From: Pseudomonadota bacterium
GTDB lineage: Bacteria; Myxococcota; Myxococcia; Myxococcales; Vulgatibacteraceae
Assembly: GCA_023436385.1 (NCBI GenBank)
Contig: JAEZJH010000125.1
Location: 1 to 5,190, forward strand
Reading direction: 5' to 3'
Length of the DNA: 5,190 nucleotides
Program-made: the position numbers and the translations under genes
In this document: positions 1-5,190 of the stretch, piece after piece
Layout: each line of letters begins with the position of its first letter
Numbering within the stretch: the first letter of the stretch is position 1
The notes under the pieces: generated by a model
Told to the model about the DNA's origin: nothing
Seen by the model: the letters and a program-made list of their open reading frames with translations, nothing else
Databases searched by the model: none

Positions 1-495
1 CAGCGTGCCCGAGACCTCGGGGGTGTGCTGCCACTGCGTGCCGTAGATGGTGTTGTTCGAGGTGGTGTGGACGTACGGCACCTCGGGCAGGTGGAACTTG
101 GTGCCCGCGGCGGGGACGTGCTTGAAGTTGTTGTCCTTGTCCGTCCAGATCTCGGTGGCCGTGCCGACGACCTTGGCCTCCTCGAGGGCCTTCTTCGACC
201 AGACGCCCGTGTTCACGTAGGCGCCGCCCTTGCCCAGGTTCATCGGCACCATCGCGAACTGGAGCGACGCGCCGCCCTGGAGGAAGAGGACGTCGTAGGA
301 GTCCGGCAGGCCGATCAGCTTGGCCAGGGTCTCCTTGGCGTGGCCGAGGATCCCCTCGAACTCCGGGGTCCGGTGGCTCATCTCGAGGACCGAGAGGCCG
401 AGGCCGTGGTGGTCGACCAGGTTCTTCTGGGCCTCCTCGAGGGCCTCGAGGGGGAGCGCCGAGGGGCCGGCGTTGAAGTTGTGCTTGCGGGCCAT
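1..495 (-). CDS. serC: phosphoserine aminotransferase, N-terminal part (3' end outside window)
   Basis: Class V, PLP-dependent aminotransferase that converts 3-phosphohydroxypyruvate and glutamate to phosphoserine in cytosolic serine biosynthesis; the family can also act in the pyridoxal phosphate pathway. The 165 residues visible carry the family signatures in order: FNAGPSALP near residues 7-15, EMSHRTPEF at 38-46 (His41 and Arg42 match the substrate-binding pair of the E. coli enzyme), LFLQGGASLQF at 70-80 (GGAS contacts PLP phosphate), Trp99 in the position that stacks on PLP, and TSNNTIYGTQW at 145-155. The catalytic lysine and roughly 195 more residues expected for a ~360-aa protein lie beyond position 1. 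The ATG at 495 is supported by GGAGAG at 502-507 with a 6-nt spacer and by the family-typical N-terminus. A sigma70-like promoter and a structured leader lie upstream. Identification is firm. Confidence 0.97.
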   Translation of the reverse strand, partial: MARKHNFNAGPSALPLEALEEAQKNLVDHHGLGLSVLEMSHRTPEFEGILGHAKETLAKLIGLPDSYDVLFLQGGASLQFAMVPMNLGKGGAYVNTGVWSKKALEEAKVVGTATEIWTDKDNNFKHVPAAGTKFHLPEVPYVHTTSNNTIYGTQWQHTPEVSGTL

Positions 496-510
496 GGAAA
501 GCTCTCCGTG

Positions 511-556
511 AGCCCCGCCGGACGGACCGGCGTGGCTTGGGCGAATCGCCTCGCCC
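511..556 (-). other. two adjacent hairpins in the serC leader
   Basis: On the minus strand the predicted serC leader (about 100 nt from the promoter at 605-633) contains two back-to-back stem-loops. The distal one has arms 551-556 and 539-544 (GGGCGA/TCGCCC, 6 bp, 6-nt loop). The proximal one has arms 527-537 and 511-521: 6 bp, one A-G mismatch, then 4 bp, around a 5-nt loop (522-526). It ends only 3 nt before the Shine-Dalgarno GGAGAG at 502-507. In a GC-rich genome some stems arise by chance, so the structures are seen in the sequence but a regulatory role is inference. No known riboswitch family was recognised. Confidence 0.4.
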
Positions 557-604
557 TCCGCGGGCGCGGGCGCGCGCCGGCTCTAGGGGGGGCGCGCGGC
601 CGGC

Positions 605-633
605 ACCGTATGCTCGGCCGGTGGGGACGTCAA
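605..633 (-). promoter_or_regulatory. sigma70-like promoter of serC
   Basis: Read on the minus strand, TTGACG (628-633) is followed after exactly 17 bp by TACGGT (605-610). The -35 matches the TTGACA consensus at 5 of 6 positions, and the -10 keeps the key TA...T bases. Transcription would start near 598, giving a leader of about 100 nt before the ATG at 495. This is the strongest promoter-like element in the window and argues that serC is transcribed separately from the hydratase gene 257 bp upstream. Confidence 0.65.
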
Positions 634-710
634 GGCACCGGGCGGTGGTCGTTTCCGCCGTGGTGCCGGGAACTTCCGCGATCGCGAAGGAATCCGCCGG
701 GGTAAGCCGC

Positions 711-746
711 CCCGTTCCGCGAAGGACCGGTCCGCCGCGGAGCGGG
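711..746 (-). terminator. hairpin just after the hydratase gene, possible terminator without U-tract
   Basis: Arms 711-721 (CCCGTTCCGCG on plus) and 736-746 (CGCGGAGCGGG) can form an 11-bp stem with one G-T wobble. The 14-nt loop itself contains a perfect 10-bp palindrome, GGACCGGTCC (724-733). It begins 6 bp past the hydratase stop codon and lies upstream of the serC promoter, as expected for a terminator between two units. There is no run of U on the 3' side, so it may only stabilise the mRNA 3' end or be a protein-binding palindrome. Confidence 0.35.
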
Positions 747-752
747 CGGGGT

Positions 753-1526
753 TCAGCGGTCCTTCCAGGAGGGCAGCCGCTTCTCCCGGAAGGCGGCCAT
801 CCCCTCTGCCGCGTCCTCGAGTCCCGCGTTCAACGAGAGGTGCGCGGCGAGGAGCTCCAGCGCCGGCCCGAGCGGCAGGTCCTCGGCGGCGTAGAAGGCG
901 CGCTTGCCCAGGGCCAGGACCGCCGCGCTCTTCCCCGCCAGCGCCTCGACAAGCCGCGCCGTCGCCGCCGCCAGCTCCGCGGCGGGGACGACCTGGCCGA
1001 CCAGGCCGAGGGCCAGGGCCTCCGCCGCCGGCAGCCGGCGACCGGTCATCGCCAGCTCGAGGGCGGGCTTGCGGCCCACGTGGCGGGCGAGGACGCCGAG
1101 CACCTGGTACGGGAAGAGCCCGACGTCGATCTCCGGGAGGCCAAAGGTCGCCTCCTCGGCGGCGACCGCCAGATCGCAGGCGAGCACCAGGCCGAGCCCG
1201 CCGGCCAGGGCGTGGCCGTTCACCATCGCCACCGTCGGCCGCCGGCACGCCTGCAAGCGGAGGAGGAGTTGGCCGTAGGCGCGCCGGCCGTCGTGGCCTC
1301 CCAGGAAGCCGCCGCCGGTGGCAGGCTCGAGGCTTCCCCCGGCGCAGAAGGCCCGATCGCCAGCGCCGGTGAGCACCACCACCCGCACCGCCGGATCGGC
1401 GTCCGCCGCGGCGAGACCATCGATCAGCCCGGCGATCGCCGCCGGGGTGAGCGCGTTCCGCCGCTCGGGACGATCGATGGTGAGCCAGAGGGCGGCGTCG
1501 CGCCGCTCGATCCGCACGTCGGCCAT
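753..1526 (-). CDS. enoyl-CoA hydratase/isomerase (crotonase) family protein
   Basis: Crotonase-fold enzyme of 257 aa, a normal length for the family, predicted cytosolic and acting on an acyl-CoA thioester; no signal peptide or membrane segment is seen. Visible signatures are IDRPERRNAL (residues 18-27), the oxyanion-hole segment AFCAGGSL (59-66), and the second half-site NGHALAGGLGL (103-113) followed by ACDLAVA and FGLPEIDVGLFP (128-139). Glu132 corresponds to the catalytic Glu164 of rat mitochondrial hydratase. The other catalytic glutamate (Glu144 in rat) is replaced by Gly112, so a simple reversible hydratase is not assured; isomerase, lyase or other crotonase chemistry is possible. The GVLARHVGRKPALELAMTGRRLPAAEAL stretch, split here by line of sight at residues 144-171, is typical of the family. 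The substrate cannot be named. The ATG at 1526 is chosen over an upstream in-frame GTG at 1544 because a strong G-rich Shine-Dalgarno lies between them. Confidence 0.9.
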   Translation of the reverse strand: MADVRIERRDAALWLTIDRPERRNALTPAAIAGLIDGLAAADADPAVRVVVLTGAGDRAFCAGGSLEPATGGGFLGGHDGRRAYGQLLLRLQACRRPTVAMVNGHALAGGLGLVLACDLAVAAEEATFGLPEIDVGLFPYQVLGVLARHVGRKPALELAMTGRRLPAAEALALGLVGQVVPAAELAAATARLVEALAGKSAAVLALGKRAFYAAEDLPLGPALELLAAHLSLNAGLEDAAEGMAAFREKRLPSWKDR

Positions 1527-1528
1527 GT

Positions 1529-1538
1529 CTCCCCCCTC
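1529..1538 (-). promoter_or_regulatory. ribosome binding site fixing the hydratase start
   Basis: GAGGGGGGAG on the minus strand sits immediately before the ATG at 1526; the AGGGG core is about 6 nt from the start codon. An in-frame GTG at 1544 would put this site inside the coding region and add six residues (MREGGD) not expected of the family, so the ATG is preferred. Confidence 0.6.
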
Positions 1539-1592
1539 GCGCACCCGCCGCCGGGCCCGGTGGTCGGGCGCCGCGCGGCAAGCCCGCGGCCA

Positions 1593-1621
1593 AGCTTAGG
1601 GACCGGCCGACACCCTAGCAA
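1593..1621 (-). promoter_or_regulatory. sigma70-like promoter of the hydratase gene
   Basis: On the minus strand TTGCTA (1616-1621) and TAAGCT (1593-1598) are separated by 17 bp. The -35 keeps TTG and the final A, and the -10 keeps the TA...T pattern. The predicted start near 1586 gives a leader of about 60 nt ending in the G-rich Shine-Dalgarno. It lies in the 129-bp gap between the XRE gene and the hydratase gene, implying that the hydratase can be expressed independently of the regulator. Confidence 0.55.
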
Positions 1622-1655
1622 CCGGGCCTCGCGCGCCTCCGCGTCGAGCCCTCGA

Positions 1656-2003
1656 TCAGCCGCCGAACATCGCCCGGGCCACGGCGAGGAGCTTCTCCAC
1701 GTCCCGGCGGTTCAACCCGCGCTTGCGCACGAACTCGGCGAGCGGACGCATCGAGGAGTCGACGCGGTCCACCGGAGCGGTGTCGGAACGGAAGAGTTCC
1801 TCCATCGGCACCTCCAGCGCCGCGGCGATCTTTTCGAGGGTCTCGAGATGAGGCGACCGCTCGCCCCGCTCGATCATCGAGAGGAACGAGACGGAGATCT
1901 CCGCCCGCTCGGCGAGCTGCTCCTGCGTGATTCGGTTGCCCTGCCGGCCCATCCGGAGCACGCGAATCCGACGCCCCACCTGTGCGACGATTCCTTCGGA
2001 CAA
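1656..2003 (-). CDS. XRE-family helix-turn-helix transcriptional regulator
   Basis: A 115-aa cytosolic DNA-binding protein. Residues about 9-70 form a Cro/C1-type HTH: VGRRIRVLR as helix 1, TQEQLAERA (26-34) as helix 2, ISVSFLSMIERGERSP (36-51) covering the recognition helix and the characteristic ERGERSP turn, then LETLEKIAAALEVPMEELF (53-71). The remaining 44 residues are short and charged (RPLAEFVRKRGLNRRDVEKLLAVARAMF, read in two pieces at 86-113) and are probably a dimerisation helix; no ligand or metal domain is seen. The start is uncertain. TTG at 2003 is the first start after an in-frame TGA, with GAGG 3 nt upstream; GTG at codon 9 (1979) would also retain the HTH. The dyad at 2061-2077 suggests autoregulation. 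The family includes both repressors and activators, and targets cannot be deduced; adjacent lptD and the hydratase are candidates only by position. Confidence 0.88.
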   Translation of the reverse strand: MSEGIVAQVGRRIRVLRMGRQGNRITQEQLAERAEISVSFLSMIERGERSPHLETLEKIAAALEVPMEELFRSDTAPVDRVDSSMRPLAEFVRKRGLNRRDVEKLLAVARAMFGG

Positions 2004-2060
2004 CCGCCTCGCTCACTTTCCCCGCCCCCGCGGTCCCGCGAGCAACCAAAACCAGGCAAA

Positions 2061-2077
2061 TATGAGCGCCCCTCATA
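2061..2077. promoter_or_regulatory. inverted-repeat operator candidate upstream of the XRE gene
   Basis: TATGAG and CTCATA form a perfect 6-bp inverted repeat separated by 5 bp (17 bp in all). It is centred about 65 bp upstream of the TTG start, and the site is AT-rich compared with its surroundings. Two half-sites of this size and spacing fit dimer binding by an XRE-type protein, and it overlaps the best -10-like sequence here. The dyad is directly visible; binding by the downstream regulator is inference. Confidence 0.5.
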
Positions 2078-2099
2078 CCTGTCGCGTCGGCCCTTGCAA
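2072..2099 (-). promoter_or_regulatory. weak promoter candidate of the XRE gene
   Basis: On the minus strand TTGCAA (2094-2099) and TATGAG (2072-2077) are 16 bp apart, each matching the sigma70 consensus at 4 of 6 positions. The -10 coincides with one arm of the operator-like dyad, which would suit repression by occlusion. An alternative with the dyad in the spacer is GCGACA, 17 bp, TATTTG. Neither is strong, so only the general location is supported. Confidence 0.3.
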
Positions 2100-2139
2100 G
2101 CAACGGGGAGTGAAGGGTCCATGCACAGGCACGCCGCGG

Positions 2140-2164
2140 GCCGCTCGAGTACAAGGCGAGCGGC
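2140..2164 (-). terminator. hairpin just after lptD, possible terminator without U-tract
   Basis: GCCGCTCG and CGAGCGGC form a perfect 8-bp stem (arms 2140-2147 and 2157-2164) with a 9-nt loop, beginning 4 bp past the lptD TAG. Position and perfect pairing suggest a 3'-end structure separating lptD from the XRE gene. No U-run follows, so it is not a classical intrinsic terminator. Confidence 0.4.
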
Positions 2165-2168
2165 AGCG

Positions 2169-4544
2169 CTACAGGCTGGCGATACCGCCCAGGCTCAGGC
2201 TGAAGCCCTGAAAGTTCGGGTACTCGGGGTACTGGGGGAACGGGTACCGGTAGGCCAGCTGGAAGCCGACCCCCCAGCAGCCGCACGGCGAGGTGTAGGA
2301 AACGCCCAGGACCTGCTGGATCCACTCGTCGAGCGGTCGGAGGTACTCGGTGCTGAAGGCCACCGCCAGTCCGCCATACGGCCGGACGGTGATCGTGGGC
2401 TTCCAGAGCTCCACGCCGTCGAGCACCGGGAAGCGCGGCTGGGTCCCGAACAGCTCGTCGGGTCCGGCCAGGAGCCGGGCGGAAGCACCCTCGGCCACCT
2501 GGTTGTATTCAAGCCCCAGCGAGACGAGGCGGGACTCGAAGCCGCCGCCGAAGCTGACCTCCCGCGACGAGTAAGTCTCCGGGTCGAGGCGGAGCCGGAG
2601 CGCGGCGCGGGTCGGCCCCACCCGCGCCTCGAGATCGACGAAGTCCTCCCAGCGCCGGCTCTCCGGAGCGAGGAGGACGTCCTCGCCCACCTCGAGCTCG
2701 AGGGAGGTGGCGCCGAGCTTCGATTTCCCGGAGAGCCGCTGCCACAGGGAGACGCGCCCCTGGGTCTCCGGCCGACGTGGGCCCACGTCGTACTCGTCGA
2801 ACGGCCTCGCCGCCTCGTGCTCCCCCGCCGGGACCAGGCGGCGCAGCTCGACCCTGGGCCCGATCGCATGCCGGACCTTTGCCTTGCTCCCGAAGGTGCG
2901 GGCGAGCTCGGTTCGGGCGGTGGCGCCGAAGAAGCCCCAGCTCCGGTCGCCGTCCGGGCCCACGTCGTTCTCGTAGAGCTGCAGGCGGTAGGCGGCGTAG
3001 GGCACGACGGAGAGGTAACGGTCCCAGGTGAGCGGCACGGAGACGGCGGGCCGGAGCGAGAGGCGGGTGGTCGCCGAGGTCTCCCCCTCACCGAAGCGTC
3101 CGTCGTCCTCGCCGACATCGGGGCCGTCCCAGCCGAAGTCGCCGGGGCCGAGGCCGTCCGCGCCCACGTCGTCGAAGGGGACTCCGACCAGCGGATCGTA
3201 GCGGGCGAGGCCGAGGCGGAGGTCGAACTGGGCCGGGCCGGCGGGCAGGTGGACCAGGTCGAAGTCGAGGCCCGGGAGCCGCTGGAACGGGCGGCGGGCG
3301 TCCTCGCCGAAGAGCTGCAGGCTGTCCCAGGTGGCGCCGGGGAGGCCCTCCCAATCGTGGAAGGTGGCGCGGAGATCCTGGACCCACGCGCCGTCCACCG
3401 CAAGGAGCGTCTCCCCGGCCCGGTGAGCGAACCAGGCGGTCGACCGGATCGTCTGCTCGCCCCGCAGGATGACGCTGTCGGTGAAGTCGGAGAGGTAGGC
3501 CCGGTCGGAGACGAGGCCGACGTCGATTCGATCGGAGAAGCCGAAACCCCAGCTGTCGGTCTGGTCGAGGGCCACGTTCCACCGGCGATTCGTCACACCG
3601 TTTCGCGGCTCGCTCGTACCCGCGGAGCGGTCGTGGGCGTAGGCGACGTAGGCGCGGCCGGTGGTGCCGACCCGCGGCGCGTAGCGGAACTCCAGGCGAG
3701 CCCGGGGTCCGGAGAACGTCATGTACTCGCCCCGGTACTTGTCGCCGGTGAAGTAGTCGGCGCCGATGGTGGCGTCGTACGACTCGCCGACGACGAGGAA
3801 GAAGTCCTGCTCCCAGCTGAAGCCGAGGCGACCGGAGGGCGAGATGCGCGGCGGGAGGAAGCCGGTCTTCCGCGGCTGGAGCGGCAGGGAGACGTAGGGG
3901 AACGCCGCCACCGGCACCCCCCGGGCCTTGAGCACCGGCCAGTGGAGGCGGAGGCTGACGCCGGGGAAGATCACCGCTTTCGACGCGCCCACCGTCCACG
4001 AGGCCGGCGCGTCGCCGCAGTCGCAGGTGGTCACCGTGGGATCGAAGGCGACGAGGGCGCCCCCGGACTCGATCACCAGGCGCCCGGCCTCGAGCTGGAC
4101 GTTGTTCCGGCCGATCGCCCGGAGCTCGGCGAGCGAGGCGTCCGCGGCCTCCTCGATCCCGAGGGGCTCGGTCTTGTCGAACATCGCCGCGACCTCGAGG
4201 ACGCCCTCCCGGGCCTCGAGGTCGATCGAGACCCGATCCGCCCGGATCGCCACCGTGCCGCTCACCAGGGTGACGTTGCCCTCGGCCTCCAGCCGCGTCG
4301 CCTCGGGGTCGTAGACCGCGCGCTCCGCCGCGACGCGGATCGGCCCGGCGATGAGGCGAACATCGCCCCGGGCCTCCGCCCGGCCGTCCTCGTCGGAGAT
4401 CAGGCGGTCGGCGATGATCTGCACCCGGACGTCCGGCGAGAGGGACGGCAGGGTCGGCGCCGCCGCCGCGAGGGCCGCCGACGGGGCGAGCAGGAGGAGC
4501 GCGAGGAGGATTCCGGTTCGGTGGGCCAAGGGCGGTCGGGGCAA
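2169..4544 (-). CDS. lptD: LPS-assembly outer-membrane protein LptD
   Basis: LptD (OstA/Imp) is the beta-barrel that, with lipoprotein LptE, inserts LPS into the outer leaflet of the outer membrane at the end of the Lpt bridge. The 791-aa product matches the family length. It starts with a signal peptide (hydrophobic core about 11-25, likely cleavage after ALA26). An OstA/LptA-like beta-jellyroll follows (about 36-170, repeated VRLIAG..., VYDPEATRLEAEGNVTL-type strands). The inter-domain TTCDCGDAPASW motif (172-183), the family hallmark FPYVSLPLQPRKTGFLPPRI (215-234), and the barrel to the C-terminus come next. It ends in GFSLSLGGIASL, a terminal strand without the usual final aromatic residue. 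It has exactly four cysteines (174, 176, 754, 756). An Asp/Gly-rich loop lies at 458-488. The start is a TTG at 4544 with no good Shine-Dalgarno; TTG at 4529 is an alternative that keeps the signal peptide. An AMIN-domain gene ends 72 bp upstream. Confidence 0.93.
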   Translation of the reverse strand: MPRPPLAHRTGILLALLLLAPSAALAAAAPTLPSLSPDVRVQIIADRLISDEDGRAEARGDVRLIAGPIRVAAERAVYDPEATRLEAEGNVTLVSGTVAIRADRVSIDLEAREGVLEVAAMFDKTEPLGIEEAADASLAELRAIGRNNVQLEAGRLVIESGGALVAFDPTVTTCDCGDAPASWTVGASKAVIFPGVSLRLHWPVLKARGVPVAAFPYVSLPLQPRKTGFLPPRISPSGRLGFSWEQDFFLVVGESYDATIGADYFTGDKYRGEYMTFSGPRARLEFRYAPRVGTTGRAYVAYAHDRSAGTSEPRNGVTNRRWNVALDQTDSWGFGFSDRIDVGLVSDRAYLSDFTDSVILRGEQTIRSTAWFAHRAGETLLAVDGAWVQDLRATFHDWEGLPGATWDSLQLFGEDARRPFQRLPGLDFDLVHLPAGPAQFDLRLGLARYDPLVGVPFDDVGADGLGPGDFGWDGPDVGEDDGRFGEGETSATTRLSLRPAVSVPLTWDRYLSVVPYAAYRLQLYENDVGPDGDRSWGFFGATARTELARTFGSKAKVRHAIGPRVELRRLVPAGEHEAARPFDEYDVGPRRPETQGRVSLWQRLSGKSKLGATSLELEVGEDVLLAPESRRWEDFVDLEARVGPTRAALRLRLDPETYSSREVSFGGGFESRLVSLGLEYNQVAEGASARLLAGPDELFGTQPRFPVLDGVELWKPTITVRPYGGLAVAFSTEYLRPLDEWIQQVLGVSYTSPCGCWGVGFQLAYRYPFPQYPEYPNFQGFSLSLGGIASL

Positions 4545-4616
4545 GGGTCCGCGCCACTCTACCGCGTCGGCCCGGGCTGCCGGGGAAGAACCTCGGGCTC
4601 CCGTGCGCCAGGGGCG

Positions 4617-5190
4617 TCAGGCGTCGCCGGCGAAGTCCAGGGCCACCTCGTTCTCGCCCTGGACCACGTCGACGTCGAGCCGGCCCCGGACGTCGATCTC
4701 GATCCGGACCTCGCCGGTGCGCCGGTCGATCACCGGCTGGATCCGCCCGACCCGGGTGCCGAAGAAGGAGGCATCGATCGCCCGGCGGTTGTTGGCCAGC
4801 GGGATCCGGGCCCGGGGGAGGACCAGGACCACCCCGCCCTCCCGCTGCTCGAGCCGGAACCGCGGCGCTCCGGCGGTGCGGACCAGGACCCGGGCCCCGT
4901 CCGCCTTCGGCCGGAACCCGACGAGGGTGACCTCCTGCGGCGGGCCGTCGTCGACCGCCGCGGCGCCGCCCGAGGCCGGTTTCGTCGCGACCGTGCGGGC
5001 CGCGGCGACCCGAGCGGCCTCGAGGGCCCTCGTGTCCGCCTCGAGCTTCGCGAGCCGCTCCGCCTCCGCGCGGGCCTGCTTCTCCGCCTCGAGTCTCGCG
5101 AGCCGCTCCGCCTCCGCGCGAGCCTGCTTCTCCGCCTCGAGTCTCGCGAGCCGCTCCGCCTCCGCGCGCGCCTGCTTCTCCGCCTCGAAC
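4617..5190 (-). CDS. AMIN-domain protein with Ala/Glu/Arg helical repeats, C-terminal part (5' end outside window)
   Basis: The gene enters the window open at its 5' end; 190 residues and a TGA are visible. Window residues 2-49 are three copies of a 16-residue unit (EAEKQARAEAERLARL), predicted as a long charged helix. A low-complexity linker rich in Ala, Gly and Pro follows (about 55-85). Residues about 86-187 resemble an AMIN domain: beta-strand-rich, with VTLVGFRPKADGARVLVRT, then GGVVLVLPRARIPL, NNRRAIDASFFGTRVGRI and EVRIEIDVRG. AMIN domains occur in periplasmic amidases and in PilQ-type secretins, where they target proteins to the envelope or peptidoglycan. Here the domain is C-terminal and no catalytic or secretin part is seen in the window. 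A periplasmic envelope role next to lptD is inference; the missing N-terminus would be needed to tell a secreted protein from a membrane-anchored, TolA-like one. The domain call is moderately sure and the function unknown. Confidence 0.7.
   Translation of the reverse strand, partial: FEAEKQARAEAERLARLEAEKQARAEAERLARLEAEKQARAEAERLAKLEADTRALEAARVAAARTVATKPASGGAAAVDDGPPQEVTLVGFRPKADGARVLVRTAGAPRFRLEQREGGVVLVLPRARIPLANNRRAIDASFFGTRVGRIQPVIDRRTGEVRIEIDVRGRLDVDVVQGENEVALDFAGDA
5043..5186 (-). repeat. 48-bp in-frame tandem repeat (3 copies, reaching the window edge)
   Basis: Three head-to-tail 48-bp units (5139-5186, 5091-5138, 5043-5090) each encode EAEKQARAEAERLARL; the last has LAKL. Adjacent copies differ by one base (first two) or three bases (last two), so the array arose by recent duplication or slippage. 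Each unit also splits into two related 8-residue halves (EAEKQARA, EAERLARL). The codon before the first unit is TTC (Phe) where other copies have CTC (Leu), so whether the array continues past 5190 cannot be seen. Confidence 0.93.

Noticed and set aside
677..686. CGCGATCGCG, containing the cyanobacterial HIP1 octamer GCGATCGC
   Set aside because: A single copy in a GC-rich genome, and the gene content gives no sign of a cyanobacterium; kept only as a possible local palindrome.
25..705. Long plus-strand open frame opposite serC (226 codons)
   Set aside because: It is antisense to an unmistakable SerC frame, runs on through the serC promoter region, and its Arg/Gly/Val-rich product has no recognisable domain; typical of high-GC antisense frames.
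1622..1655. Short imperfect stem (GGGCTCG / CGAGGCCC) after the XRE stop codon as a terminator
   Set aside because: It needs a bulged G and has no U-tract; too weak to separate from chance pairing at this GC content.
3088..4557. Second long minus-strand frame overlapping lptD (489 codons, GTG start at 4557)
   Set aside because: The product is Pro/Arg/Gly-rich with no signal peptide or domain, while the lptD frame carries all family motifs without a break; a GC-driven shadow, not a frameshifted gene.
4556..4561. TAGAGT, a -10-like sequence 11 nt before the lptD TTG
   Set aside because: No acceptable -35 at 16-18 bp, and it would leave a leader of only about 5 nt. A leaderless lptD transcript is possible but not supported enough to annotate.
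5043..5186. CRISPR-like regular repeats at the window end
   Set aside because: The 48-bp units are contiguous without spacers, stay in frame with the AMIN-domain gene and encode a helical peptide; a protein-coding tandem repeat.

Overview
The window is very GC-rich (roughly 70% by eye) with strong G/C third-position bias. It comes from a Gram-negative (diderm) bacterium, because it encodes an LptD outer-membrane LPS-export protein. The base composition, the form of LptD and an AMIN-domain protein with an Ala/Glu/Arg helical region fit a myxobacterium-like lineage (Myxococcota or a former 'Deltaproteobacterium'). That placement is inference. All five genes are on the minus strand, so transcription runs from high to low coordinates.

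In transcription order they are: (1) 5190-4617, the C-terminal part of an AMIN-domain protein that enters the window through a 48-bp tandem repeat; (2) 4544-2169, a complete lptD, 72 bp downstream, possibly on the same transcript; (3) 2003-1656, a small XRE-type HTH regulator preceded by a 17-bp operator-like dyad; (4) 1526-753, an enoyl-CoA hydratase/isomerase family protein behind a sigma70-like promoter; (5) 495-1, the N-terminal 165 residues of phosphoserine aminotransferase (SerC), behind a second sigma70-like promoter and a hairpin-rich leader.

The first two genes are envelope functions: an AMIN domain is normally periplasmic, and LptD forms the LPS portal of the outer membrane. The last three look like separate transcription units. 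Each has its own promoter-like sequence, and terminator-like hairpins without U-tracts follow lptD and the hydratase gene. Intergenic gaps are 72, 165, 129 and 257 bp.

There is no mobile element, CRISPR array, tRNA or rRNA, and I see no convincing evidence of a new multi-gene system. The points most worth a second look are the four-cysteine CxC/CxC layout of LptD, the period-4 charge ladder in the near-identical 48-bp repeats, the dyad upstream of the XRE gene, and the structured serC leader.
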